A stretch of 11,378 bases of DNA from an uncultured Clostridia bacterium (GCA_947177005.1 CAMWSZ010000045.1:1-11378); one strand, 5' to 3'; positions 1 through 4,236 are shown, counted from the first letter of the stretch. Numbers and translations: made by a program. Notes: generated from the letters alone by a model not told the origin.

Positions 1-502
1 CCACGAACTCCGGCGTAATGCCGTCCTCGTTGTGGATGTACTGCCAGCACAGGCCATCGCAGTCCTCCTCCTGCACGGTGGCGGCAACCAGAATTTTATA
101 GCCCTCGGGGATGAGGTTCAGGTCCTTCATGATCCGTGCGCCGTACACCGCGGAAACCACGCCGCCCTCCTGATCGGAACCGCCGCGGCCATAGATGATC
201 TCCTCGGTTTCGTAGCCACGGTAGGGATCGTCGGTCCAGTTATTGATGTTGCCGATGCCCACGGTGTCGATATGTCCGTCAAAGGCAATGATCTTGTCGC
301 CGGTGCCCATCCAGCCCAGTGCGTTGCCCTCGGGGTCGATTTCCGCCTTGTCGAACCCAAGCTTTTCCATTTCTGCAATGGTGCGCCTGATGACGCCCTC
401 CTCGCAGCAGCTCTCGCTGGGAATGGCGATCAGGTCTCGCAGGAAACGGCTCATATCCTTCTCGTAGCCCTGCGCAGCCTTCTTAATGGCCTCAAAATCC
501 AT
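1..502 (-). CDS. ygeY: YgeY-family M20 metallohydrolase, N-terminal part
   Basis: The first 167 residues are visible; the C-terminal part lies outside the window (the family is roughly 400 residues). The translation closely follows E. coli YgeY as I remember it: a FLRD-IAIPSES stretch near residues 20-31, then FDGHIDTVGIGNI (His and Asp expected to bind metal), GRGGSDQEGG, and TVQEEDCDGLCWQYI, where the EE pair supplies the catalytic glutamate and a metal ligand. YgeY proteins are cytoplasmic M20/ArgE/DapE-like amidohydrolases found beside amino-acid lyases and purine or selenium-dependent catabolic genes. The true substrate is not established. The ATG at 502-500 follows GGAGG (511-515) at a good distance. 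The gene is divergent from a YheO-type regulator that probably controls it. Family assignment is firm; substrate is unknown. Confidence 0.93.
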   Translation of the reverse strand, partial: MDFEAIKKAAQGYEKDMSRFLRDLIAIPSESCCEEGVIRRTIAEMEKLGFDKAEIDPEGNALGWMGTGDKIIAFDGHIDTVGIGNINNWTDDPYRGYETEEIIYGRGGSDQEGGVVSAVYGARIMKDLNLIPEGYKILVAATVQEEDCDGLCWQYIHNEDGITPEFV

Positions 503-568
503 TGTGCATCCCTCCGTCAAAATAATATTTTTCGTCCGCACTCCGTCGGACCTTCTTGTCCTGTTCCT

Positions 569-596
569 ATCATATCATAGAAAAATGAGATGTCAA
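569..596 (-). promoter_or_regulatory. Sigma-A promoter of ygeY
   Basis: On the minus strand there is a perfect TTGACA (-35, bases 591-596), a 16-base spacer, then TATGAT (-10, bases 569-574). Transcription should start near 562, giving a leader of about 60 bases to the ygeY ATG. Seen directly; not tested. Confidence 0.8.
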
Positions 597-602
597 ACAA
601 AA

Positions 603-631
603 TTTTAGAAAAACTAAAAAATTTTTAGAAA
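603..631. promoter_or_regulatory. Operator-like repeats between divergent promoters
   Basis: TTTTAGAAA occurs at 603-611 and again at 623-631, exactly 20 bases (two helical turns) apart. The stretch also contains a perfect inverted repeat, CTAAAAA-A-TTTTTAG (614-628), and TTTTAG-N5-CTAAAA (603-619). It lies between the ygeY -35 (591-596) and the regulator -35 (636-641), where a repressor or activator could act on both promoters. Binding by the YheO-like regulator next to it is inferred. Confidence 0.45.
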
Positions 632-635
632 CCCC

Positions 636-664
636 TTGCAATCCGGGTGGGATGCTGTTATGAT
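636..664 (+). promoter_or_regulatory. Sigma-A promoter of the regulator/PLP-enzyme operon
   Basis: TTGCAA (636-641), 17-base spacer, TATGAT (659-664). The likely start near 671 gives a short leader to the ATG at 704. No terminator is visible before 2847, so this promoter probably drives both the regulator and the PLP enzyme. Confidence 0.75.
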
Positions 665-703
665 AAAAGCGAAAGCAGAAACGGCGGCGGGAACGGGGGG
701 AAT

Positions 704-1363
704 ATGCGGGAAGAAAACCAAATGGAAATGCTCAAGCAGATTGCGGCAGGGCTGGCGTCCCAATTCGGGCCCAACTGCGAGGTGGTGGTCCATGACCTGG
801 AGGACAGCGACTGCACCATAGCCTATATCGAAAACGGCCACGTCAGCGGCCGGAAGGTGGGGGACGGACCGTCAAAGGTAGTGGCGGAGCAGCTCTTCCA
901 CAGCGGCGAGGTCCCGCAGGATCATCTGGCCTACCTCACCCGTACCCCGGACGGAAAGATCCTCAAGTCCTCCACCCTCTATATCCGGGACAGCGGCGGA
1001 AAGGTCAGCGCCATTCTCTCCATTAATTACGACATCTCCGCCCTGCTGATGATCGAAAACGCCCTGAGCGGCCTGCTGAGCACCGCCGACGGCAGCGCCC
1101 CCGCCGAACGCATCTCGGTCCTGAACGTCAACGACCTGCTGGATGATCTCATTGAGCAGAGCGTGGCCCTGACCGGCAAGCCGGTGGCGCTGATGACCAA
1201 GGACGACAAGGTCCGGGCTATTCAGTTCCTCAGCCGGCACGGCGCCTTTCTGATCACAAAATCCGGCGATAAGGTCGCCAAATATTTCGGTATCTCAAAG
1301 TATACGCTTTATTCATACATCGACACCAAACTACAGGAGGAAAAACGCCATGAGCAAGATTGA
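704..1363 (+). CDS. YheO/DauR-type PAS and HTH transcriptional regulator
   Basis: A 219-residue protein with a YheO-like PAS sensor region (about residues 5-115, with FGPNCEVVVHDL near 21-32) and a C-terminal helix-turn-helix (about 183-206, VAKYFGISKYTLYSYI). Length and order fit the YheO family, which includes DauR, a regulator of D-amino-acid catabolism. It probably senses a small amino-acid-like ligand and controls the two flanking enzymes. The ATG at 704 is chosen because it follows a G-rich run (695-700) and gives the usual family N-terminus; the in-frame ATG at 647 lies before the -10 and is impossible from this promoter. ATG 722 is a weaker alternative. The stop overlaps the next gene by 14 bases, so the two are translationally coupled. 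Confidence 0.88.
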   Translation: MREENQMEMLKQIAAGLASQFGPNCEVVVHDLEDSDCTIAYIENGHVSGRKVGDGPSKVVAEQLFHSGEVPQDHLAYLTRTPDGKILKSSTLYIRDSGGKVSAILSINYDISALLMIENALSGLLSTADGSAPAERISVLNVNDLLDDLIEQSVALTGKPVALMTKDDKVRAIQFLSRHGAFLITKSGDKVAKYFGISKYTLYSYIDTKLQEEKRHEQD

Positions 1364-2831
1364 CCTCAGCATCAACAAAGAGGGATTGCAGCACAATATC
1401 GAGAAGGCCCGGGAAAACAACATTATTATTCCCACCTTCGCCCAGATGCAGAAGCCCGAGACCGTGCCTGAAAAAATTCAGGAGAAGCTGAAAGATGTGG
1501 GCCTGTGGGACGTCAATCCCCTGAACCTGTTCCGCATTACCTGGAAAAATCAGCCCAAGGAATCCGGCGGACTGTACCAGCAGGTCCCCAACTATGTGGA
1601 GATCCCCAGCAAGCTGTCCGGCGTACCCTGCCGCATCCTGGCTATGGCGGGCAAGTGGTTCCCCACCGGCTGCCATAAAGTGGGCGCGTCCTTCGGCTGC
1701 CTGGTCCCCAGACTGGTCACCGGTCAGTTCGACGCCACCTATCATCACGCCGTCTGGCCCTCCACCGGCAACTACTGCCGCGGCGGTGCTTTTAACTCCA
1801 AGCTTCTGGCCTGCGACAGTGTGGCAATCCTCCCTGCCGAGATGAGCCGCGAGCGGTTCGACTGGCTGAGCAAAATTGCCGGGCAGGTCATCGCCACCCC
1901 CGGCTGCGAGTCCAACGTGAAGGAGATCTTCGACAAGACCTGGGAGCTGAGACAGGACCCGTCCATGATGATCTTCAACCAGTTTGAGGAAATGGGCAAC
2001 CCCCTCTGGCACTACAATGTTACCGGCACCGCCCTGGCGGATCTGTTTGAGGCCGTCAAGCGCCCCGGCGACCGGCTCTCCGGCGCGTGCTTCACCTCCG
2101 GTTCCGCCGGCACCATGAGCGCGGGCGATCTGCTGAAGGAGCGCTATCCCCGTATGAAGCTGGCGGTTGGCGAGGCCCTCCAGTGCCCCACCATTCTGGA
2201 CAACGGCTTCGGCGGCCACCGCATCGAGGGTATCGGCGACAAGCACATCCCCTGGATTCACAACGTCAAAAATACCGATATGGCCATTGCCATTGACGAC
2301 GAGGACAGCCAGCGCCTGCTGCGTCTGTTCAACACCCCGGAGGGCCAGCAGTACCTGAAAGAAGAGCTGGGCCTGGATGATGAACTGATTGAAAAGCTGA
2401 CCTGGCTGGGCATCAGCGGTATTGCCAACGTACTGTGCTGCATCAAAATGGCCAAGTACTACGAGCTGACCGAAAACGATGTGGTCATGACGGTTCTGAC
2501 CGACAGCGCGGCCATGTACGGCAGCCGCATCACCGAGCTGAACGAAATGCACGGCGCGTACAATACCCGCGAGGCGGCGATTGACCACAATGTCCACCTG
2601 CTGGCCCTGCGTACCGACAACCTGCTGGAGCTGACTTACGCCGAGCGCAAGCGCGTCCACAACCTGAAGTATTACACTTGGGTGGAGCAGCAGGCCCGCG
2701 ACGTGAAGGACCTGAATGCCCTGTGGTACGACACCGAGGGCACGTGGGACGCGGTCCACAAGCAGGACGCCGCTCTGGACGAACTCATCAACGAGTTCAA
2801 CGAGGCCACCGGCCTGCTGAAAGCGCTGTAA
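1350..2831 (+). CDS. Fold-type II PLP-dependent enzyme (cysteine synthase/TrpB-like), unknown substrate
   Basis: A 493-residue protein with the marks of a fold-type II PLP enzyme: His109-Lys110 in GCHKVGAS (Lys110 the likely Schiff-base lysine), STGN at 138-141 in the substrate/asparagine loop, GSAGT at 251-255 as the phosphate-binding loop, and a late Ser386 in TDSAAMYGSR that may face the pyridine nitrogen. It is longer than O-acetylserine sulfhydrylase (about 310) and differs from diaminopropionate ammonia-lyase YgeX, the usual YgeY neighbour. Such proteins are often labelled cysteine synthase-like without proof; beta-elimination or beta-replacement on an amino acid is the reasonable expectation. 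The RBS AGGAGG lies inside the end of the regulator gene. Co-transcription with that regulator suggests ligand-induced catabolism. Family is secure; reaction is not. Confidence 0.85.
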   Translation: MSKIDLSINKEGLQHNIEKARENNIIIPTFAQMQKPETVPEKIQEKLKDVGLWDVNPLNLFRITWKNQPKESGGLYQQVPNYVEIPSKLSGVPCRILAMAGKWFPTGCHKVGASFGCLVPRLVTGQFDATYHHAVWPSTGNYCRGGAFNSKLLACDSVAILPAEMSRERFDWLSKIAGQVIATPGCESNVKEIFDKTWELRQDPSMMIFNQFEEMGNPLWHYNVTGTALADLFEAVKRPGDRLSGACFTSGSAGTMSAGDLLKERYPRMKLAVGEALQCPTILDNGFGGHRIEGIGDKHIPWIHNVKNTDMAIAIDDEDSQRLLRLFNTPEGQQYLKEELGLDDELIEKLTWLGISGIANVLCCIKMAKYYELTENDVVMTVLTDSAAMYGSRITELNEMHGAYNTREAAIDHNVHLLALRTDNLLELTYAERKRVHNLKYYTWVEQQARDVKDLNALWYDTEGTWDAVHKQDAALDELINEFNEATGLLKAL

Positions 2832-2846
2832 GAACCCGGATATGAC

Positions 2847-2885
2847 AGGACGGGCGGGGTCAATCGCCCCGTCCGTCCTTGTTTT
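2847..2885 (+). terminator. Rho-independent terminator after the PLP enzyme
   Basis: A 13-bp stem (2847-2859 with 2867-2879, one G-T wobble) with a 7-base loop, followed by TTGTTTT. It closes the regulator/PLP-enzyme operon and insulates the first module's promoter, which begins 4 bases later. Confidence 0.88.
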
Positions 2886-2888
2886 GGT

Positions 2889-2917
2889 TTGACAAATTGC
2901 GTCGAATACGCTAAAAT
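2889..2917 (+). promoter_or_regulatory. Sense promoter, module 1
   Basis: Perfect TTGACA (2889-2894), 17-base spacer, TAAAAT (2912-2917). This near-consensus sigma-A promoter predicts strong constitutive transcription starting at about 2922-2924, right at the foot of the 5' hairpin. Confidence 0.85.
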
Positions 2918-2921
2918 AACA

Positions 2922-3018
2922 GCGGCCTCGTGAGAGGCCGCACATAGGGTGTCCAGAAAAAAAGAGGGACATCTGCTGCACACGGCGGTTAGCTCACTCC
3001 CCTTTCGAAAGGGGGTGA
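2922..3018 (+). promoter_or_regulatory. Structured leader of module 1 peptide mRNA
   Basis: Three local hairpins can be drawn. (1) A perfect 8-bp stem with a GTGA (GNRA-type) tetraloop at 2922-2941, at the extreme 5' end, where it would protect the RNA. (2) GTGTCC (2949-2954) with GGACAT (2967-2972), closing an A-rich loop. (3) CCCCTTTCGAAAGGGG (2999-3014), which pairs the Shine-Dalgarno G-run. Between (2) and (3) lies the long-range arm: ATCTGCTG (2971-2978) and GGCGGTTAGCTC (2984-2995). Both blocks match perfect complements in the 3' untranslated region (3197-3204 and 3184-3195). Such masking of translation is typical of type I toxin mRNAs. Structures were folded by eye. Confidence 0.7.
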
Positions 3019-3024
3019 ATGCCA

Positions 3025-3120
3025 ATGGACAAGAGAAAACTCCTGCGGACTGTGATGAAAGTCATTATTTACATCGCAGTCGTTGCGGCAGCGATTATCT
3101 TCGCGCCTACGGCTTGTTAA
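3025..3120 (+). CDS. 31-residue single-helix membrane peptide, module 1 (candidate type I toxin)
   Basis: The peptide has a basic start (MDKRKLLR), one hydrophobic helix (about residues 13-27) and the tail FAPTAC, with Cys as last residue. An N-in, one-pass inner-membrane peptide is predicted. The ATG at 3025 lies 9 bases after the GGGGG Shine-Dalgarno core (3011-3015). An in-frame ATG at 3019 (adding Met-Pro) is only 3 bases from it and so less likely. Size, topology, structured leader and opposing promoter match type I toxins such as TxpA, BsrG, Fst or AapA, but the sequence is not one of those families as I know them. Toxicity is inferred. Module 2 differs at three residues and module 3 at nine, always keeping the N-terminus and the FAP-x-AC tail, which argues for selection on the peptide. 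Confidence 0.8.
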   Translation: MDKRKLLRTVMKVIIYIAVVAAAIIFAPTAC

Positions 3121-3151
3121 CCGCCCGGAGAGCAGCCGGGTGAACGGTTAA
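3117..3151 (+). other. Stop-codon hairpin, module 1
   Basis: TTAACCG (3117-3123) pairs with CGGTTAA (3145-3151) around an inner CCCGG/CCGGG stem. The peptide's TAA is inside the stem. The hairpin TTAACC...GGTTAA recurs in modules 2 (3507-3537) and 3 (3897-3927), although its loop sequences differ. It lacks a T-run on either strand, so it is not an intrinsic terminator. It may stabilise the mRNA or hide the proximal copy of the leader-binding site (GTTAACCGCC, 3116-3125). Confidence 0.6.
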
Positions 3152-3212
3152 TATAAAATAAATAATAATCCCGTAAAATCTCGGAGCTAACCGCCTCAGC
3201 AGATATCCCAGC
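3117..3212 (-). ncRNA. Candidate antisense RNA, module 1 (3' end undetermined)
   Basis: Predicted from the minus-strand promoter at 3219-3248, with a start near 3212. It reads leftward across the 3' untranslated region, so it is fully complementary to the 3' end of the peptide mRNA, as RatA is to txpA and SR4 to bsrG. No clear minus-strand terminator was found. The left limit given is only the stop-codon hairpin, and the RNA may run further into the peptide gene. Its 5' part carries ATCTGCTG and GGCGGTTAGCTC, the same blocks as the sense leader. Confidence 0.5.
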
Positions 3213-3218
3213 CCTATT

Positions 3219-3248
3219 ATTTTAGCGCGAAGGGTACGATTTTGTCAA
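3219..3248 (-). promoter_or_regulatory. Antisense promoter, module 1
   Basis: Minus strand: perfect TTGACA (3243-3248), 18-base spacer, TAAAAT (3219-3224). It is the same hexamer pair as the sense promoter of this module, in inverted orientation, and lies within the sense terminator hairpin. Confidence 0.8.
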
Positions 3249-3264
3249 GCCCCTCGCGCTTTTT
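3224..3264 (+). terminator. Sense terminator, module 1
   Basis: An 11-bp stem, AGCGCGAAGGG (3224-3234) with CCCCTCGCGCT (3250-3260) and one A-C mismatch, is followed by a T-run (3260-3264). The loop holds the antisense -35 and the left stem abuts the antisense -10, so the two functions share the same bases. Confidence 0.82.
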
Positions 3265-3278
3265 GAACACAATTAAAA

Positions 3279-3307
3279 TTGACAAACCCGGTCGAATGCG
3301 CTAGAAT
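3279..3307 (+). promoter_or_regulatory. Sense promoter, module 2
   Basis: TTGACA (3279-3284), 17-base spacer, TAGAAT (3302-3307). The -10 differs by one base from module 1 (TAAAAT); both are one mismatch from consensus. Confidence 0.85.
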
Positions 3308-3312
3308 AAACA

Positions 3313-3408
3313 GCGGCCTCGTGAGAGGCCGTACATAGGGTGTCCAGAAAAAAGAGGGACATCTGCTGCACACGGCGGTTAGCTCACTCCCCTTTCGAAA
3401 GGGGGTGA
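3313..3408 (+). promoter_or_regulatory. Structured leader, module 2
   Basis: Same three hairpins as module 1. The 5' GNRA-loop stem (3313-3332) now closes with a G-T wobble. The arm blocks ATCTGCTG (3361-3368) and GGCGGTTAGCTC (3374-3385) match CAGCAGAT (3579-3586) and GAGCTAACCGCC (3566-3577). The Shine-Dalgarno hairpin is at 3389-3404. Confidence 0.68.
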
Positions 3409-3414
3409 ATGCCA

Positions 3415-3510
3415 ATGGACAAGAGAAAACTCCTGCGGGCTGTGATGAAAGTCGTTATTTACATCGCAGTCGTTGCGGCAGCGATTATCTTTGCTCCCAA
3501 AGCTTGTTAA
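3415..3510 (+). CDS. 31-residue single-helix membrane peptide, module 2 (candidate type I toxin)
   Basis: Identical to the module 1 peptide except T9A, I14V and T29K. Three other codons change silently (in IFAP), so about half the codon changes are synonymous, which suggests that the reading frame is under constraint. Basic N-terminus, hydrophobic stretch at about residues 13-27, tail FAPKAC. The start is set by the GGGGG core at 3401-3405, 9 bases upstream; ATG 3409 is in frame but too close. Role as in module 1; not a recognised family. Confidence 0.8.
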   Translation: MDKRKLLRAVMKVVIYIAVVAAAIIFAPKAC

Positions 3511-3594
3511 CCGCCCGGCCAAGCCCCGGATGGTTAATATAGAACAATAGCGCCAAAACCTGAAGGAGCTAACCGCCTCAGCAGATATCCCAGC
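3507..3594 (-). ncRNA. Candidate antisense RNA, module 2 (3' end undetermined)
   Basis: Predicted from the minus-strand promoter at 3601-3630, start near 3594. The left limit is set only by the stop-codon hairpin. Because the blocks GGCGGTTAGCTC and ATCTGCTG are the same as in module 1, this RNA could pair with the 3' end of either mRNA over about 20 bases, though the flanking sequence differs. Confidence 0.5.
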
Positions 3595-3600
3595 CCTATT

Positions 3601-3630
3601 ATTTTAGCGCGGAGGGTGCGGTTTTGTCAA
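3601..3630 (-). promoter_or_regulatory. Antisense promoter, module 2
   Basis: Minus strand: TTGACA (3625-3630), 18-base spacer, TAAAAT (3601-3606). The hexamers and spacer length are unchanged from module 1 although spacer bases differ. Confidence 0.8.
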
Positions 3631-3647
3631 GCCCCCCGCGCCTTTTT
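3606..3647 (+). terminator. Sense terminator, module 2
   Basis: GCGCGGAGGG (3607-3616) pairs with CCCCCCGCGC (3632-3641) with one A-C mismatch in the same place as in module 1, then C and TTTTT (3643-3647). Both strands of the stem changed A-T to G-C relative to module 1 at one pair, keeping the fold. Confidence 0.8.
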
Positions 3648-3666
3648 GCGAAAATATGAATAAAGT

Positions 3667-3695
3667 TTGACAAATCCTGTCATATGCGCTAGAAT
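3667..3695 (+). promoter_or_regulatory. Sense promoter, module 3
   Basis: TTGACA (3667-3672), 17-base spacer, TAGAAT (3690-3695). Promoter hexamers match module 2. Confidence 0.85.
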
Positions 3696-3701
3696 AAACA
3701 G

Positions 3702-3798
3702 CGGCCTCGTGAGAGACCACACATAGGGTGTCCAGAAAAAGAGAAGGACATCCTGCTGCATACGGCGGTTAGCTCACTCCCCTTCAGGAAGGGGGTGA
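3702..3798 (+). promoter_or_regulatory. Structured leader, module 3
   Basis: The 5' hairpin is degraded. The long-range arm reads CTGCTGCAT followed by AC and GGCGGTTAGCTC (3764-3775), and matches GAGCTAACCGCC (3958-3969) plus the directly adjacent ATGCAGCAG. The Shine-Dalgarno hairpin is CCCCTTCAGGAAGGGG (3779-3794), in which T-A has become C-G at the top of the stem relative to modules 1 and 2. Confidence 0.66.
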
Positions 3799-3804
3799 AT
3801 GCCA

Positions 3805-3900
3805 ATGGACAAGAGCAAAATCTTGCGGACTGTGATCAAAATTGCAATTTATATCGCAGTTCCCGCACTATTCTGTATCTTCGCGCCTACGGCTTGTTAA
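3805..3900 (+). CDS. 31-residue single-helix membrane peptide, module 3 (candidate type I toxin)
   Basis: Nine of 31 residues differ from module 1 (R4S, L6I, M11I, V13I, I14A, V20P, A22L, A23F, I24C). The length, the MDK-x-K-x-LR start, the IYIAV core and the FAPTAC tail are kept. Changes in the helix are hydrophobic for hydrophobic, except for a proline at 20 that could kink it. The loss of Arg4 lowers the N-terminal charge. The GGGGG core at 3791-3795 sets the start. It may be an older duplicate or a functionally separate pair; a decayed toxin is possible but the intact frame argues against it. Confidence 0.77.
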   Translation: MDKSKILRTVIKIAIYIAVPALFCIFAPTAC

Positions 3901-3988
3901 CCGCCCGGGAGGCAACCGGATGGTTAACGTAAAAAGCTAAACCTCGAAAACCAATCGGAGCTAACCGCCATGCAGCAGATGTCTTGAC
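3897..3988 (-). ncRNA. Candidate antisense RNA, module 3 (3' end undetermined)
   Basis: Predicted from the minus-strand promoter at 3995-4024, start near 3988. It would cover the 3' untranslated region of module 3. The 5' segment has CATCTGCTGCAT in place of the ATATCTGCTGA of modules 1 and 2, so pairing outside the shared GGCGGTTAGCTC block should be weaker with the other two mRNAs. Confidence 0.48.
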
Positions 3989-3994
3989 CCTATT

Positions 3995-4024
3995 ATTTTA
4001 GCGCGGAGGGTACGATTTTGTCAA
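3995..4024 (-). promoter_or_regulatory. Antisense promoter, module 3
   Basis: Minus strand: TTGACA (4019-4024), 18-base spacer, TAAAAT (3995-4000). Same geometry as modules 1 and 2. Confidence 0.8.
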
Positions 4025-4040
4025 GCCTTTCGCGCTTTTT
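4000..4040 (+). terminator. Sense terminator, module 3
   Basis: AGCGCGGAGGG (4000-4010) pairs completely with CCTTTCGCGCT (4026-4036), counting two G-T wobbles; T-run 4036-4041. The A-C mismatch of modules 1 and 2 is here an A-T pair. Confidence 0.8.
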
Positions 4041-4201
4041 TAATCGTCTTCTTTCCCAGCATTAATGTACAGTTCCTCTGCGTCCTGCTGGGCCTGAATC
4101 AGCAGGGACAGTGCTTCCGCGTTTCGCAAATGCTGCAAAGCGTCGATTGCGTCTGTCACGCCATTGTAAAGGCGTGTGTAATATTTTGGCAGTTCTTGCA
4201 T
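4040..4201 (-). CDS. 53-residue acidic helical protein, unknown function
   Basis: Short gene starting at ATG 4201-4199 after AGAGAGGTGAT, a good ribosome site. The product (MQELPKYYTRLYNGVTDAID... ending in GKEDD) has no signal peptide or membrane segment. It is rich in Gln, Glu, Asp, Leu and Ala and should fold as two helices, the second holding LSLLIQAQQDAEELY. I do not recognise a named family, though small proteins of this look are common in Clostridia. It is divergent from a ribbon-helix-helix gene, sharing a 146-base AT-rich control region. Its stop codon lies in the T-run of the module 3 terminator. No terminator of its own was found, so its transcript may continue as antisense into the array. 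A possible -10, TATACT, is at 4228-4233 without a convincing -35. Confidence 0.72.
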   Translation of the reverse strand: MQELPKYYTRLYNGVTDAIDALQHLRNAEALSLLIQAQQDAEELYINAGKEDD

Positions 4202-4236
4202 TTTATCTTATCACCTCTCTTATACTTAGTATATCT

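Larger units (their letters stand above)
2889..3264 (+). repeat. Tandem type I TA-like module 1 of 3
   Basis: First of three head-to-tail units; the start codons of successive units are exactly 390 bases apart. Order: sense promoter (2889-2917), GNRA-loop 5' hairpin (2922-2941), leader, 31-residue membrane peptide (3025-3120), stop-codon hairpin, 3' arm complementary to the leader (3184-3204), terminator with an embedded minus-strand promoter (3219-3264). No flanking direct or inverted repeats or transposase were found, so the units look like local duplications rather than a transposon. Confidence 0.85.
3279..3647 (+). repeat. Tandem type I TA-like module 2 of 3
   Basis: Second unit, the closest relative of module 1. 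The promoter and the start codon both lie exactly 390 bases downstream of their module 1 counterparts. All elements are kept: promoter, GNRA hairpin (3313-3332), leader arm (3361-3385), peptide gene, stop-codon hairpin, 3' arm (3566-3586), terminator and antisense promoter. The 3' spacer between stop-codon hairpin and arm is much more diverged than the paired parts, as expected if pairing is what matters. Confidence 0.85.
3667..4040 (+). repeat. Tandem type I TA-like module 3 of 3 (most diverged)
   Basis: Third unit, with start codon exactly 390 bases after module 2 but more divergent throughout. The 5' GNRA hairpin is weakened by two C-A mismatches (3703-3722 region: GAGACCAC on the 3' side). 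The leader/3' arm duplex and the Shine-Dalgarno hairpin are maintained by paired changes. The terminator T-run touches the stop codon of the opposing 53-residue gene. Confidence 0.82.

Noticed and set aside
32..580. 182-residue plus-strand open frame opposite ygeY
   Set aside because: Antisense shadow; the minus frame carries the YgeY motifs.
1254..2981. 575-residue minus-strand open frame opposite the PLP enzyme
   Set aside because: Low-complexity, His/Gln/Val-rich shadow translation. It would run through the terminator and the first module promoter; the plus frame is an obvious PLP enzyme.
3025..3120. Thiolactone pheromone or bacteriocin precursor (Cys-ending peptide)
   Set aside because: There is no processing enzyme, transporter or histidine kinase nearby, and the strong opposite-strand promoters and leader pairing fit type I toxins better. 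It cannot be fully excluded.
2949..3143. 64-residue open frame across the leader of module 1
   Set aside because: It runs through the structured leader in another frame, lacks a ribosome site, and is not kept as a similar frame in modules 2 and 3, unlike the 31-residue peptide.
3117..3151. Stop-codon hairpin as terminator of the antisense RNA
   Set aside because: On the minus strand the stem is followed by CAAGCC rather than a T-run, in all three copies.
2889..4040. CRISPR array or integron cassette array
   Set aside because: The repeat unit is about 370 bases with a conserved open frame and two promoters, without short spacers, cas genes, integrase or attC-like ends.
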